Positions 36,015-44,897 of a stretch of DNA of 64,000 bases are shown here, piece by piece. Position numbers and translations under genes: made by a program. The stretch comes from Phycisphaerales bacterium (lineage in GTDB: Bacteria; Planctomycetota; Phycisphaerae; Phycisphaerales; UBA1924): NCBI GenBank assembly GCA_019744815.1, contig JAIEUA010000004.1, forward strand, positions 248,001 through 312,000. Direction: 5' to 3'. How positions within the stretch are numbered: the first letter of the stretch is position 1; the number at the start of each line of letters is the position of its first letter. The notes under the pieces were generated by a model. It did no database searches. It was not told the origin of the DNA and worked only from the letters and a program-made list of their open reading frames with translations.

Positions 36015-36144
36015 CGGGTGCCACTGCCCGGCCGCTCTGGGCCGGGCAGTGGAGAGGCGTGAATCGCAAAGAAGGCCATGAACCCTCGGCAGCCGTTCGC
36101 CGAGCCCCACTGCCGAGCCCCAAGCGGCTCGGCAGTGGCACCCG
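36015..36144. repeat. Composite two-hairpin repeat element, copy II
   Basis: Perfect 12-bp terminal inverted repeats CGGGTGCCACTG (36015) and CAGTGGCACCCG (36133). Two internal hairpins with 12-bp stems and 6-nt loops: 36022-36051 and 36108-36137. It sits in the divergent gap between the TolB-like gene and the pseudouridine synthase. Same design as 24480-24582. Confidence 0.8.
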
Positions 36145-36183
36145 AGAACCCGTTCGGCCTGGTGGCGTGCGAACGATCTCGCC

Positions 36184-36855
36184 TTGCCCGATCCGCAAAC
36201 CATCCTCGGCGATATCCGTCTCGTGCACGTTCACGATCGCTTTGTGGTCGTGGACAAGCCCAGCGGCGTGCTTTCGGTTCCTGGTATCGGACCCGAAAAG
36301 GCCGATTGCGTCGTCAGTCGCGTACACGCGGCGTTCTATGCGGGTGATCCGAGCAAGCCAGCGATGCCGTCGAATCACTTGATCGTGCACCGACTGGACA
36401 TGGATACGTCGGGCCTGATGGTCGTCGCGCTCGACGCGGACGCGCAGCGCGAGCTCTCGCAGCAGTTCCACGATCGCATCCCCGAAAAGTCGTACGTCGC
36501 GCTGGTCGACGGTATCGTCGAAGTGGATGAGGGCTTCATCGACCTGCCGATGCGGCTCGACGTCGAAAATCGGCCGTATCAGATCGTGGACCATTTGCAG
36601 GGGCGCCCGGCGCAGACGCAGTACCGCGTGCTGGCCCGCGAGATCGATCGAACGCGGATCGAGTTTCGACCGGTGACCGGACGCACGCACCAGTTGCGGG
36701 TGCACGCGGCGTGCGGGCTCGGGCATCCGATCCTCGGCGACGTGCTGTATGGGAAGAGCGCCGCGCCGCGGCTCATGCTGCACGCGCGGACGCTGAGTTT
36801 TCTTCTGCCCGGGACGAAGACGCGGGTGGAGTTTGCGTCGCCGGTGCCGTTCTAG
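36184..36855 (+). CDS. RluA-family RNA pseudouridine synthase
   Basis: 223-residue RNA-modifying enzyme. The catalytic motif is HRLDMDTSGLMVVA with the nucleophilic Asp after HRL; VVVDKPSGVLSVPG and GRTHQLRVHAA are further family blocks. There is no S4 domain, as in RluA/TruC-like members. The start at 36184 is TTG; no ATG gives the N-terminal strand. Target RNA unknown. It converges with the membrane protein gene, overlapping by four bases. Confidence 0.9.
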   Translation: MPDPQTILGDIRLVHVHDRFVVVDKPSGVLSVPGIGPEKADCVVSRVHAAFYAGDPSKPAMPSNHLIVHRLDMDTSGLMVVALDADAQRELSQQFHDRIPEKSYVALVDGIVEVDEGFIDLPMRLDVENRPYQIVDHLQGRPAQTQYRVLAREIDRTRIEFRPVTGRTHQLRVHAACGLGHPILGDVLYGKSAAPRLMLHARTLSFLLPGTKTRVEFASPVPF

Positions 36856-37277
36856 CGGGCCGCGAACGCCCTTGACCGCCACAGGACGAGCAGAGGAATG
36901 AAGGCGAACAGGATTTGGAGTGCGATGCCGAGAACTCCTGCGAGCGTTGTGAGTTTCTCGAGGTATGCGGCTGTTGACAGACCCATCACGAGCGCCAGGC
37001 CGAGTTCAGCGAGCTGGAGCAGAAGCCAGGCGAGGCCGCCCATGCCCAGCGTTTCTGCGGGCGTCCACGATGGACGGCGACCGAGCACCCACGCGGCGGC
37101 GAACCATGACACCGTGAGCATGATCGGGGCTTCCATCGCCACGGCGGACAGCAGCGCGTAGCCCTGAAGCCACGTCGCGAGCATGGGCTCGACGAGCATC
37201 ACTCGAAAGGCTCCGAGCACGAATCCCGCGGCGAAGGCCAGGAGCCAATACAGGAATGCCGCTCGGAGGATCTTCAT
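36852..37277 (-). CDS. Four-helix membrane protein of unknown function
   Basis: 141 residues with about four hydrophobic segments: FLYWLLAFAAGFVLGAF, AVAMEAPIMLTVSWFAAAWV, GGLAWLLLQLAELGLALVMG, and GVLGIALQILFAFIPLLVLW. No motif recognised. It follows mqnC (37317) on the same strand at 39 bp, so it may share its transcript. Confidence 0.7.
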   Translation of the reverse strand: MKILRAAFLYWLLAFAAGFVLGAFRVMLVEPMLATWLQGYALLSAVAMEAPIMLTVSWFAAAWVLGRRPSWTPAETLGMGGLAWLLLQLAELGLALVMGLSTAAYLEKLTTLAGVLGIALQILFAFIPLLVLWRSRAFAAR

Positions 37278-37316
37278 CGCCGCCTCCTCGGGCGGGACCG
37301 GATCGATCCCGCCGCG

Positions 37317-38867
37317 TCAGCGTGCCGTTGCCGCCTGCGTCGATCGTGGCTGCACCACGATCTCGACCCGCTTCTCACGCGGGGCCTGCTGGTGCGTCTT
37401 CTTGGCCCGATGCTGCGACCAATCGGTGACCAGCAAGTCCGGGGACTGCGGGCCGCTGTGGACTTTGAGGATGTCGTAGACGTTGTCACGCTGCGCCGGC
37501 ACGAAGCCGCCGCCGCGGATCAGGCGGCAGAGCACCGCCTCGTCGAGGCAGTATGTGGTGCCCGCGCTGCTCACCACGTTCTCTTCCATCATCACGCTAC
37601 CCATGTCGTTCGCGCCGTAAGTCAGGCCAACCTGCCCGATGTGCGGGCCCATGGTGACCCACGACGAGCCGATGGAGTAGATGTTGTCGAGGAAGAGGCG
37701 AGACAGCGCCTGCGTCCGGAGGTAGTCGCTGCTGCCGCTCATTCTAACGCGACGGCCGAACTCGGGGCTCAGCGTCTTGTAGTCGACGTCTTCGTTCTTG
37801 CCCCAGTCGAATGCGCGGGCGACCGTGTCACCGGGGAACTCCGCCTCGAGCTCGCCGGGGTTCGCGCCCCAGTCCTTCACGCGGCCCAAGGGCGTGTTCT
37901 CGCGCTGGAAGGGCCAGGAGATGAACGCCTTGTAGTGCCCGCCGCCCTTGGGCAGGTGACGCCGAGCGGGGCTGATGAGCCGCGCGTTCGGGTACTTGCT
38001 CTGGATCTTGCCGTGGGTGGGCATCGCGAAGACGTTGTCGTCGTCTGTCGCTTGCCACGGGGTCGTCGCGAAGTCGCGCAACGCCCGGTCCTGCCACTCG
38101 CGGACCAGCATCATGTGGTGCACGCGATCGGCGTAGCCCTCGATGTGCCCGAACATCATCGTCGCGCTGGTGAACATACCCAACGAGTGCGCGACGTACA
38201 TCACCGTCAGCCACGACTCGGCGTCGCACTTGCCCAGACCGATCTTGCGGCGGACCGGGCCGGCGAAGATCTCGCCGCCGCCGCCGGGCACGCTGTCGAG
38301 CCCCGCGTCGCGCAGTCGGACCATCACCCAACGAACCTTCTCCTCGAAGTTCTTGCCCGGCGGGTCGAAGAAGTGGACGAACTCGACAAACTCCGGGGGC
38401 GAGAAGCCGTGCACGTGGATGTGCGGGTACTTCTCCTTGATCGCAGAGAGCAGATCGAGGTACCAGTCCAGCGGCAGCTCGGGGTTCATGCCGCCCTGCA
38501 TGAGGATCTGCGTGCCGCCGATCGCGGCGAGCTCGCCGACCTTTTCAAGCAGCGTTTCGTACGAGAGCGTGTACGCGTCGTGCTCGTCGCCGTCGCGGCG
38601 GAAAGCGCAGAAGGTGCACTTAGCGTTGCAGACGTTGGTGTAGTTGATGTTGCGGTCGATGATGTAGGTGCGGAAGGTGTCGCCGTGGATGGCGCGGCAG
38701 CGGGCGTCGGCGTAGCGGCCGAGCGTGGGAAGCTGCATCGAGCGGAAGATCTCGAGAGCCTGATCGGGGGTCAGGCGGGCCTCGCCGCGGACCACCGCGT
38801 TCAGGAGCCCGGTGTCGAGGGCGCTGGTGTGCGGGCTGGTCTTGGGGGGCGTGTAAAGGTTGGACAT
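37317..38867 (-). CDS. mqnC: Cyclic dehypoxanthinyl futalosine synthase (MqnC), enlarged
   Basis: Radical SAM enzyme of the futalosine route to menaquinone. The iron-sulfur Cys triad is in NVCNAKCTFCAF (Cys80, 84, 87). MqnC-type blocks follow: GGTQILMQGGMNPELPLDWY, HVHGFSPPEFVEF, TMMFGHIEGYADR, AFISWPFQRENTPLG and YGANDMGSVMMEENVV. At 516 residues it is over 100 longer than usual: ~50 residues are inserted around 262-311 and ~35 around 331-366. ATG 38867 begins the conserved region. MqnE is the nearest alternative; the GGTQ/MQGG and SWPFQ motifs favour MqnC. Confidence 0.85.
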   Translation of the reverse strand: MSNLYTPPKTSPHTSALDTGLLNAVVRGEARLTPDQALEIFRSMQLPTLGRYADARCRAIHGDTFRTYIIDRNINYTNVCNAKCTFCAFRRDGDEHDAYTLSYETLLEKVGELAAIGGTQILMQGGMNPELPLDWYLDLLSAIKEKYPHIHVHGFSPPEFVEFVHFFDPPGKNFEEKVRWVMVRLRDAGLDSVPGGGGEIFAGPVRRKIGLGKCDAESWLTVMYVAHSLGMFTSATMMFGHIEGYADRVHHMMLVREWQDRALRDFATTPWQATDDDNVFAMPTHGKIQSKYPNARLISPARRHLPKGGGHYKAFISWPFQRENTPLGRVKDWGANPGELEAEFPGDTVARAFDWGKNEDVDYKTLSPEFGRRVRMSGSSDYLRTQALSRLFLDNIYSIGSSWVTMGPHIGQVGLTYGANDMGSVMMEENVVSSAGTTYCLDEAVLCRLIRGGGFVPAQRDNVYDILKVHSGPQSPDLLVTDWSQHRAKKTHQQAPREKRVEIVVQPRSTQAATAR

Positions 38868-39118
38868 GAGAGTGCTCGTGAAGGTCTCGGGCTGGGAGTG
38901 ACTTCGCACCGCCGCGGCCGAGGCTTCGGAGTTTTCAGGATTCTTTGAAAGATAGGTTCCAAACCGAGGATTTGCAAGCCCGAGGGGTATCGAGGTTCTC
39001 GGACGCGTGGCGTTCGGGATGGCTCCGGGGATCCCCCTGAACCGACGCGAAGACCCTGCCGATGCAGAGACAGCGGCTGAACTTAGCCGCGGGAACCGAT
39101 TCTCGGAGGCGAGCGCGC

Positions 39119-40084
39119 ATGTCACCCGTTACTCCATCTCATGCCGCTTCTCCGGCGTTGCTCGCGTTGCGGCGCGGGGTCACGATCTTTGGGGTGGTTT
39201 TCGCGCTGGCGATTGCGACTCAGGCCCTGGTGTTTGGTTTCGTGCACTTCACCGCCGCCCGGTACACGGACACCGGTGTGAGCGCCGCGGCACCGGTGGA
39301 CGAGAAGGCATTGCAGGTCGTCGAGACCCCGGCGAAGAAGCGGATCTCGCTGGAAGAGGCGATCAAGGACGAGCCCGAAAAGGCGAGGAAGCTGGGTGCG
39401 GGCGACTCGTTGCTCCGCGGCGTGTCGGACACGGCGTGTGCGGTCGGTTTGATCGCGGCGTTCGTGCTGCTGGCCCAGAGCTGGATGTCGGTGGTGGTCG
39501 CGTCCGTTGCGGCGATCGTGGGATCGCAGCGTGCGGTGCTGGGCGCGTCGATCATCACCGCGCTCTTCGCGATGGCGGTGCCGTGGTCGAGCGCGGTGCC
39601 CGCCACGAGCGTGACCGGCCTGCTTTGCGGCTACACCCCCACCATTCTGGCGAGCGAGGCGGGGAAGTCGGGCGTGCGGTCCGAGGCGGTGGTGGTGCTG
39701 ATCCACGGCGTCACGCCGATGGTGGCGCTGGGGCTTTTGGTGTGGGCGATCAGTTCGATCCGGCTGGGTATTGCGGCGGGGATCCTGCTGCACACGATCG
39801 ATCCGGTTATCGAGGCCGAGCTTGCGGCGGTGCGGGAGCGGGGTGCCGGCAGCGTGTACGGCACGCGCGCGGCGGGCGACTTTGACCGGGCGATCTCGGC
39901 GCCCGCGCCGATCCGGACCGAACCGGTTGTCCCCCCGGCGCCACGGGCGGAACCGCTGCGGATCGCGGGCGACAACGAGACCGAGCGGGCGATGAAGGAG
40001 CTGGAGAAGCTCTCTCCCAAGCGGCGTGCGACGGACGAGCCGCTGCGGCCGACCGGGACAGACCCGTTGCGCCGTCCGATCTGA
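39119..40084 (+). CDS. Membrane protein of unknown function
   Basis: 321 residues. ATG 39119 is preceded by GGAGG. Hydrophobic segments: VTIFGVVFALAIATQALVFG, TACAVGLIAAFVLLAQSW, SVVVASVAAIVGSQ, ASIITALFAMAVPW and MVALGLLVWAISSI. The C-terminal ~90 residues are cytoplasmic-looking and rich in Pro, Arg and Glu. Family not recognised. Confidence 0.75.
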   Translation: MSPVTPSHAASPALLALRRGVTIFGVVFALAIATQALVFGFVHFTAARYTDTGVSAAAPVDEKALQVVETPAKKRISLEEAIKDEPEKARKLGAGDSLLRGVSDTACAVGLIAAFVLLAQSWMSVVVASVAAIVGSQRAVLGASIITALFAMAVPWSSAVPATSVTGLLCGYTPTILASEAGKSGVRSEAVVVLIHGVTPMVALGLLVWAISSIRLGIAAGILLHTIDPVIEAELAAVRERGAGSVYGTRAAGDFDRAISAPAPIRTEPVVPPAPRAEPLRIAGDNETERAMKELEKLSPKRRATDEPLRPTGTDPLRRPI

Positions 40085-40141
40085 ATCAGACTGCCGCGTC
40101 GGGTGAGCGTTGAGGAGCGAGTGGATCGGCGTGAGGCCGGT

Positions 40142-40849
40142 TCACGATCCGAGCAGTTCGTCGATGCGCTTGTTCAGGGTGGCGTCATCGGGCTTGACCT
40201 TGGGCTCGAAGCGTCCGACGACGTTGCCGTTGCGATCGACCAAGAACTTGGTGAAGTTCCACTGGGGGTCGCCGCCGACGGGCTTGGCCTGGGCCGCGAT
40301 CTGCTTGTAGAGCGGGTGGGCGTCCTCGCCGCGGACGGAGATCTTGGCGAACATGGGGAAGGTGACGTTGTACTTGCTGGAGCAGAAGCTCTTGATCTCG
40401 GCGTCGCTGCCGGGCTCCTGCTCGCCGAAGTTGTTGGCGGGGAAGCCGAGGATGACGAAGCCCTTGGCGGCTTTTTCCTTGTAGAGCTTCTCGAGGCCGG
40501 CGTACTGGGGGGTGTAGCCGCACTTGCTGGCGACGTTGACGAAGAGGATGACCTTGCCCTTGTACTGGCTGAGGTCGACGTCCTTGCCGTCGATGTCCTT
40601 GAGGGTGTACCCCAGGACGTAGGGGCTGGCCGGGGTGGCTTGCTTCTTCTCTTCGGCGGGCTTGCCGGCGGGCTGGACGGTGGGCTGGGTCTCGGGCTTG
40701 GACTCTGGCTTTGCTTCAGGTTTGTTGTCGGGCTTGGGAGCGTCCTGCTTGGGTTGGTCTTGAGCGGGGGCCGGTGCCGGAGCGGGTGCCGGGGCAGGAT
40801 CAGCCACGAGCGACGACACGGACAACAACGCGGCGGCAAGCAGGTTCAT
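40142..40849 (-). CDS. Secreted glutathione peroxidase
   Basis: 235-residue thiol peroxidase. Catalytic residues are visible: Cys110 in NVASKCGYT, Gln144 in ANNFGEQEP, and the WNFTKFLVDRNG block with Trp and Asn. Cys replaces selenocysteine. The N-terminus is a signal-like stretch followed by a 50-residue Pro/Ala/Lys-rich linker, so the enzyme probably acts outside the cytoplasm. ATG 40849 has GGAG upstream (GGAGATCACTC). Confidence 0.93.
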   Translation of the reverse strand: MNLLAAALLSVSSLVADPAPAPAPAPAPAQDQPKQDAPKPDNKPEAKPESKPETQPTVQPAGKPAEEKKQATPASPYVLGYTLKDIDGKDVDLSQYKGKVILFVNVASKCGYTPQYAGLEKLYKEKAAKGFVILGFPANNFGEQEPGSDAEIKSFCSSKYNVTFPMFAKISVRGEDAHPLYKQIAAQAKPVGGDPQWNFTKFLVDRNGNVVGRFEPKVKPDDATLNKRIDELLGS

Positions 40850-40965
40850 GAGTGATCTCCGGTTGGCGCCTTGATCCGGCGCGGGGAATCTGTCAGCGAT
40901 TGAGCTTCGATATCGTATGAAGGCCCGCAAGCCCGGGTTCGCACGGGGCGCGGGTTCGTCCAACC

Positions 40966-41742
40966 ATGCACACGCTCACACGCACAGTTCGCTTCGCCGT
41001 CGGTCCCTCCGCGGATGCTCGGGGGGTGAACGGCTTCGCCGGCAACCCGAGCGTGGCGGGCTTTGACCGGCATTACGAGCTGCGGGTGTCGTGCCGCGGC
41101 GAGGTGGACGCGGTCACGGGATACCTCATCGACATCAAGGCGATTGATCGGGCGGTGCGGGATCGGGTGGTGCCGCTGTTTGTTGCCGGCGTGGAAGACG
41201 GGGAGACCCCGGCGAGCGTTCTGCGGCAGAGTGTCGGGGCGTTGGCGTCCCTGCCAGCGGCGTTGCAGAGCGTCCGGCTGTTTCTCACTCCGTACCATTC
41301 GCTCGAGATGGCCGCAGCCGACCAAACCACTGTTGTGATGCGTCAGCGCTTTGATTTCTCGGCGGCGCACCGGTTGCACTCGCCGAGCTTGAGTGACGAG
41401 GAGAACCGTCGCCTCTACGGCAAGTGCAACAACCCCCGGGGTCACGGGCACAACTACGTCGTCGAGCCCGCGGTACGGTGCAAGCCGGACGCGCTGCCGC
41501 TCGCGGAGCTGGAGGCGCTCACCGATCGGGTGATCATCCAGGCGTTTGACCACAAGCATCTCAACGAGGACACGGTGGAGTTCGATGTGAGAAAGGGCGG
41601 CGTGCTGCCTTCGGTCGAGAACATCGCCCGGGTCTTCTTTGACCGGCTGGCACCGGAGCTCGCCAAGCACTCGAGCGGAGCGGTGCTGGAACGCATCACG
41701 GTGTGGGAGACGGACCGGACCTGTGCCAGCTATCCCGGATGA
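40966..41742 (+). CDS. Tandem-domain 6-pyruvoyl-tetrahydropterin synthase/QueD-like protein
   Basis: 258 residues, about twice one PTPS domain. The C-terminal half (from ~122) has the zinc ligands and catalytic region: FDFSAAHRLH, LYGKCNNPRGHGHNYVV, FDHKHLNED and PSVENIARVFFDRL. The N-terminal half (TVRFAVGP, FDRHYELRVSCRGEVD, GYLIDIKAID) looks like a second, diverged copy lacking the zinc histidines. The enzyme class makes carboxy- or pyruvoyl-tetrahydropterin for queuosine or pterins; which one is open. Confidence 0.85.
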   Translation: MHTLTRTVRFAVGPSADARGVNGFAGNPSVAGFDRHYELRVSCRGEVDAVTGYLIDIKAIDRAVRDRVVPLFVAGVEDGETPASVLRQSVGALASLPAALQSVRLFLTPYHSLEMAAADQTTVVMRQRFDFSAAHRLHSPSLSDEENRRLYGKCNNPRGHGHNYVVEPAVRCKPDALPLAELEALTDRVIIQAFDHKHLNEDTVEFDVRKGGVLPSVENIARVFFDRLAPELAKHSSGAVLERITVWETDRTCASYPG

Positions 41743-41758
41743 TGGCGTGATCCCGTCG

Positions 41759-42784
41759 ATGCCCTCTCCTTCTCGAATCCTCCTCATCCGGCCCAGCGCG
41801 CTGGGCGATGTGTGCCGAACGGTGCCCGCGCTCGCGAGCCTTCGCGCGGCGTATCCGGAAGCTCGGATCGATTGGCTGGTGCAGGACACGTTCGCTCCAG
41901 CGATCCGTCACCATCCGGGGCTGAGCGGCGTGGTCGAGTTCCCCCGGAAGGCGCTGGGGGCGGCGCTGCGGCGGCTGGACCTGCGGCCTCTGCGGGGCTT
42001 TCTCAAGTCGTTGGTCGACGCTCAATACGACGTGGTCTACGACTTGCAAGGCCTCTTCCGCAGCGGTTTCTTCGCGTGGAGCACCAAGGCCCCGAGGCGG
42101 GTTGGGCTGGCCAACGCCCGCGAGGGTGGGTGGCTGTTTCTCACCGAGCGGCACCGGGTGCCGCCCGAGGTCCACAGCGTGGATCGGATGCTGGAGGTGA
42201 TCGGGCGCAGCGGCGTCGGGCTGGTGCACGACATGCGGCTGTACCCGTCGCCCGAGGCTCGGCGGCGTGCGAGTGTGGACCTGGTGCTCGCGACGAGCCG
42301 TTACGCCTTGCTCGCGCCCACGAGCCGCTGGGCGGGGAAGCGTTGGCCCCTGGAGCGATACGCCAAGGTTGCCGGCGAGCTTCTGACCCGTGGCTATGAC
42401 CATGTGGTCGTGGTGGGTGCACCGAACGAGCGCGAGCAGTGCGGGCCGCTGCTCGAGCTGGCGGAGAGCAACCCGCGGATCGTGGACCGGATCGGAATGA
42501 CCGGGATCGATGATCTTCTGGCGTTGGTCGAACGAAGTTCGCTGGTGATCGCGAACGACTCGGCGGTGCTGCACATGGCGGTGGGACTGGATCGCCCCCT
42601 GATTGCTCTGTACGGACCGACCTCGATCGCTCGGGTCGGGCCGTACCGCCGAGCGGCGGATGTTCTGCAGATGGTCGATCCCGGGGAGCCGCTCGACCAC
42701 AAGAACGACGACCTGGGACGCCGGCTGATGAGCCGGATTCAGGTGAGCGACGTGCTCGAGCGGATCGACCGCGGCGGTCGGTAG
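41759..42784 (+). CDS. Glycosyltransferase family 9 (heptosyltransferase-like)
   Basis: 341-residue GT-B enzyme of the ADP-heptose:LPS heptosyltransferase family. N-terminal ILLIRPSALGDVCRTVPAL and YDVVYDLQG are typical, as are the C-terminal GAPNEREQC, LLALVERSSLVIANDSAVLHMAVGL and PLIALYGPTS. It probably builds lipopolysaccharide core, consistent with LpxB elsewhere in the window. ATG 41759 chosen; a GTG lies four codons upstream. It starts 17 bp after the PTPS gene. Confidence 0.9.
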   Translation: MPSPSRILLIRPSALGDVCRTVPALASLRAAYPEARIDWLVQDTFAPAIRHHPGLSGVVEFPRKALGAALRRLDLRPLRGFLKSLVDAQYDVVYDLQGLFRSGFFAWSTKAPRRVGLANAREGGWLFLTERHRVPPEVHSVDRMLEVIGRSGVGLVHDMRLYPSPEARRRASVDLVLATSRYALLAPTSRWAGKRWPLERYAKVAGELLTRGYDHVVVVGAPNEREQCGPLLELAESNPRIVDRIGMTGIDDLLALVERSSLVIANDSAVLHMAVGLDRPLIALYGPTSIARVGPYRRAADVLQMVDPGEPLDHKNDDLGRRLMSRIQVSDVLERIDRGGR

Positions 42785-42827
42785 TCCGGATCTCCGACGA
42801 GGGTGGGCCTCGCACATACCCTCGGCT

Positions 42828-43406
42828 ATGAGTGTTCCTTCGATCGCTGTGTACTGTGGGTCGGCGTCGGGTTCCAACCCCGCGTTCGCGCGGGAGGCGT
42901 TTGCGCTGGGAGCCGCGATCGCGGAGAGCGGGGCGCGGCTGGTGTATGGAGGCGGTAGCCTCGGGCTGATGGGCGCGGTCGCGGACGGGGCGCTCTCACG
43001 GAACGGGGCGGTGACGGGCGTGATCACCAAGCAGCTCGTGGGGAAGGAGCTGGCGCATCCCCGGGTGGCGGACATGCGGATCGTCGACACGATGCACGAA
43101 CGCAAGATGCAGATGGCGACGATCGCGGACGCGTTCGTGTCACTCCCGGGTGGATTCGGAACGCTGGACGAGCTGTTCGAGGTGCTGGCGTGGGCTCAGT
43201 TGAAGCTCCACGAGAAGCCGATTGCGCTCCTGGACACCGAGGGATACTTCACCGGGATGCTGGCGTTTCTCGACCACGCGCAAGGCCACGGATTCCTGCG
43301 GCTGTCGCACCGGGAGTATCTGATGGTGCAGCAGAAACCGGACCGCCTTGTTCGCGGGGTGGTTGAGCGGCTGACGAGCTCGGGGCGCGCGGTCAGCCGC
43401 GTGTGA
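42828..43406 (+). CDS. LOG family (TIGR00730) nucleotide phosphoribohydrolase
   Basis: 192-residue Rossmann-fold enzyme with the family motif LPGGFGTLDELFEVLAW. LOG proteins hydrolyse nucleoside 5'-monophosphates (including cytokinin precursors) to base and ribose phosphate. The N-terminal VYCGSASGSN and the LVYGGGSLGLMG block fit. Bacterial role likely nucleotide turnover. 43 bp after the GT9 gene, same strand. Confidence 0.92.
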   Translation: MSVPSIAVYCGSASGSNPAFAREAFALGAAIAESGARLVYGGGSLGLMGAVADGALSRNGAVTGVITKQLVGKELAHPRVADMRIVDTMHERKMQMATIADAFVSLPGGFGTLDELFEVLAWAQLKLHEKPIALLDTEGYFTGMLAFLDHAQGHGFLRLSHREYLMVQQKPDRLVRGVVERLTSSGRAVSRV

Positions 43407-43433
43407 GGCGCGGGGATGGAGCCACTCTGCGGG

Positions 43434-44210
43434 TTACGCCTGCAGCAGCCACCGGGCGGCCATGAACGCCAGGACGAACGCCAACGCGACGCTGGCCGCG
43501 AAGGGGGCCAGAGCCGCGAAGCGTTCGGGGCGAGGCAAGAAGAACGTGGGCGTTCGCGGCGTTTGCGCGGGACGAACCAGAGCGAGGGGGCCGCGGACGG
43601 CGTCGGAGGGGACCGGAAGCGTGCCGCCGAAGGTGCGGGCGTCGTCTTGAACGATGGCGATCACCAGGTTGGCGTCAAAGTCGCGGAGGCCGAGGCGGTT
43701 GGCCAGTCGCAGCAGACGCTTGCGTGATTCCGGGGTGACGATGGCGGCGTGTCCACCCTGGACCTCGCGTCGGACGCGAACGGCGAAGACCCACCGGGCG
43801 TCGTCGCCGAGCAGGGCAGGCGTGGCGCGGCGGGTGGATTCCAAGGAATCGGCGAACCGGGGCCCCAGGCCGATGCGGCTGGAGTCGCGGTTGGCTTCTT
43901 CGATCATGCGGCGCGCGGCGGCAACGGACTCGGGCTGTCCGGGTCGATCGGGGGCATCTTGAACGGGTCGGAGGGATCGCCCATGGCGGCGATCCATGGA
44001 CGCGAGCGGCTGGGCGGGGCGGACCGTCGCGCTGGGGCGAAGTCCGGCCGGTAGGGGCTGCTCCGAATATGCCGACGCGTCGCGGGCCCGCGACACGGCA
44101 CGGGGGTCGAAATCCACCACGTCCACGTACCTCAACTGAGGAGCATGGGGTGTGGCGGCTGGCGCGCCGCCACCAACGACATTATCGCCCGTCTTTGAAT
44201 TCGTCTTCAT
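43434..44210 (-). CDS. Hypothetical protein with C-terminal membrane anchor
   Basis: 258 residues. A low-complexity N-terminal half is followed by a conserved-looking block (ARRMIEEANRDSSRIGLGPRF, VTPESRKRLLRLANRLGLRDFDANLVIAIVQDDAR) and one C-terminal transmembrane helix (AASVALAFVLAFMAARWLL). The anchored end would face the cytoplasm. I do not recognise the family. ATG 44210 begins the frame's coding-like part. Confidence 0.6.
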   Translation of the reverse strand: MKTNSKTGDNVVGGGAPAATPHAPQLRYVDVVDFDPRAVSRARDASAYSEQPLPAGLRPSATVRPAQPLASMDRRHGRSLRPVQDAPDRPGQPESVAAARRMIEEANRDSSRIGLGPRFADSLESTRRATPALLGDDARWVFAVRVRREVQGGHAAIVTPESRKRLLRLANRLGLRDFDANLVIAIVQDDARTFGGTLPVPSDAVRGPLALVRPAQTPRTPTFFLPRPERFAALAPFAASVALAFVLAFMAARWLLQA

Positions 44211-44374
44211 ACCAGCCACCAAGGCACAGGGCGTGCCAGACCACCGCGAACATAGTAACCTGTAGACAGGAGTTGGTTCGAGGATCAGGGTCGGATGTGG
44301 CCGAGAATCCGTCCGGAATCGAAGTCTGCGGCAGGAGGCCGCAACTGATCGGCAGGAAGTGCGGAAAGAGGACC

Positions 44375-44887
44375 GTGAGCGAAGGCGGGCAATCAGCACA
44401 GGTGCGGGATGGATCGACGCCGGGCGTCGGGGCGATTTGCTTGGGACAAGACCGCCTGACCGTCGTGCGTCGGATGCGGGCCCTGAGCCAACGGGGGAAA
44501 CTTCCCGGATTCGAAGAGACCGCCGACGGCTTCAAGGCTCTCGCGTACGGCTGGGTCTTTGACTACGACCTGCGATACAGCGTTCAGGAAGGTGCGAACG
44601 GGTCGACGCTCGTGCCGACGCTGGAGCTCAAGAGAAAGATGCCCGCGATCGTGATCGCGGCGCTGCTGCTCTCGATCTGGCCGGGGGTGTGGATCACCGA
44701 CTCGATGCTGGCCACGTACTTCAGCTGGTATCCGCGCGAGTTCTGGAAGACCTGCGCGTGGTATCTGCCGGTGACGGTCCTGCCCATGCCCTGGGTCTGG
44801 AAAACGGCGATGGGCCGGTCGAGGATGCTGGCGGAAGAATCCGCGCGGGAGCTGGCGGAGCGGATCGAGAAAGAGCTGAAGTCCTAG
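44375..44887 (+). CDS. Two-helix membrane protein of unknown function
   Basis: 170 residues from GTG 44375 (AAGAGGA upstream). Two membrane segments: MPAIVIAALLLSIWPGVWI and WYLPVTVLPMPWVWKTA. The C-terminal tail is an amphipathic Glu/Arg-rich helix. The N-terminal ~90 residues are soluble (GFKALAYGWVFDYDLRYSVQ). Family not recognised. The next gene starts 10 bp on. Confidence 0.65.
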   Translation: MSEGGQSAQVRDGSTPGVGAICLGQDRLTVVRRMRALSQRGKLPGFEETADGFKALAYGWVFDYDLRYSVQEGANGSTLVPTLELKRKMPAIVIAALLLSIWPGVWITDSMLATYFSWYPREFWKTCAWYLPVTVLPMPWVWKTAMGRSRMLAEESARELAERIEKELKS

Positions 44888-44897
44888 GGAGGCGGCG

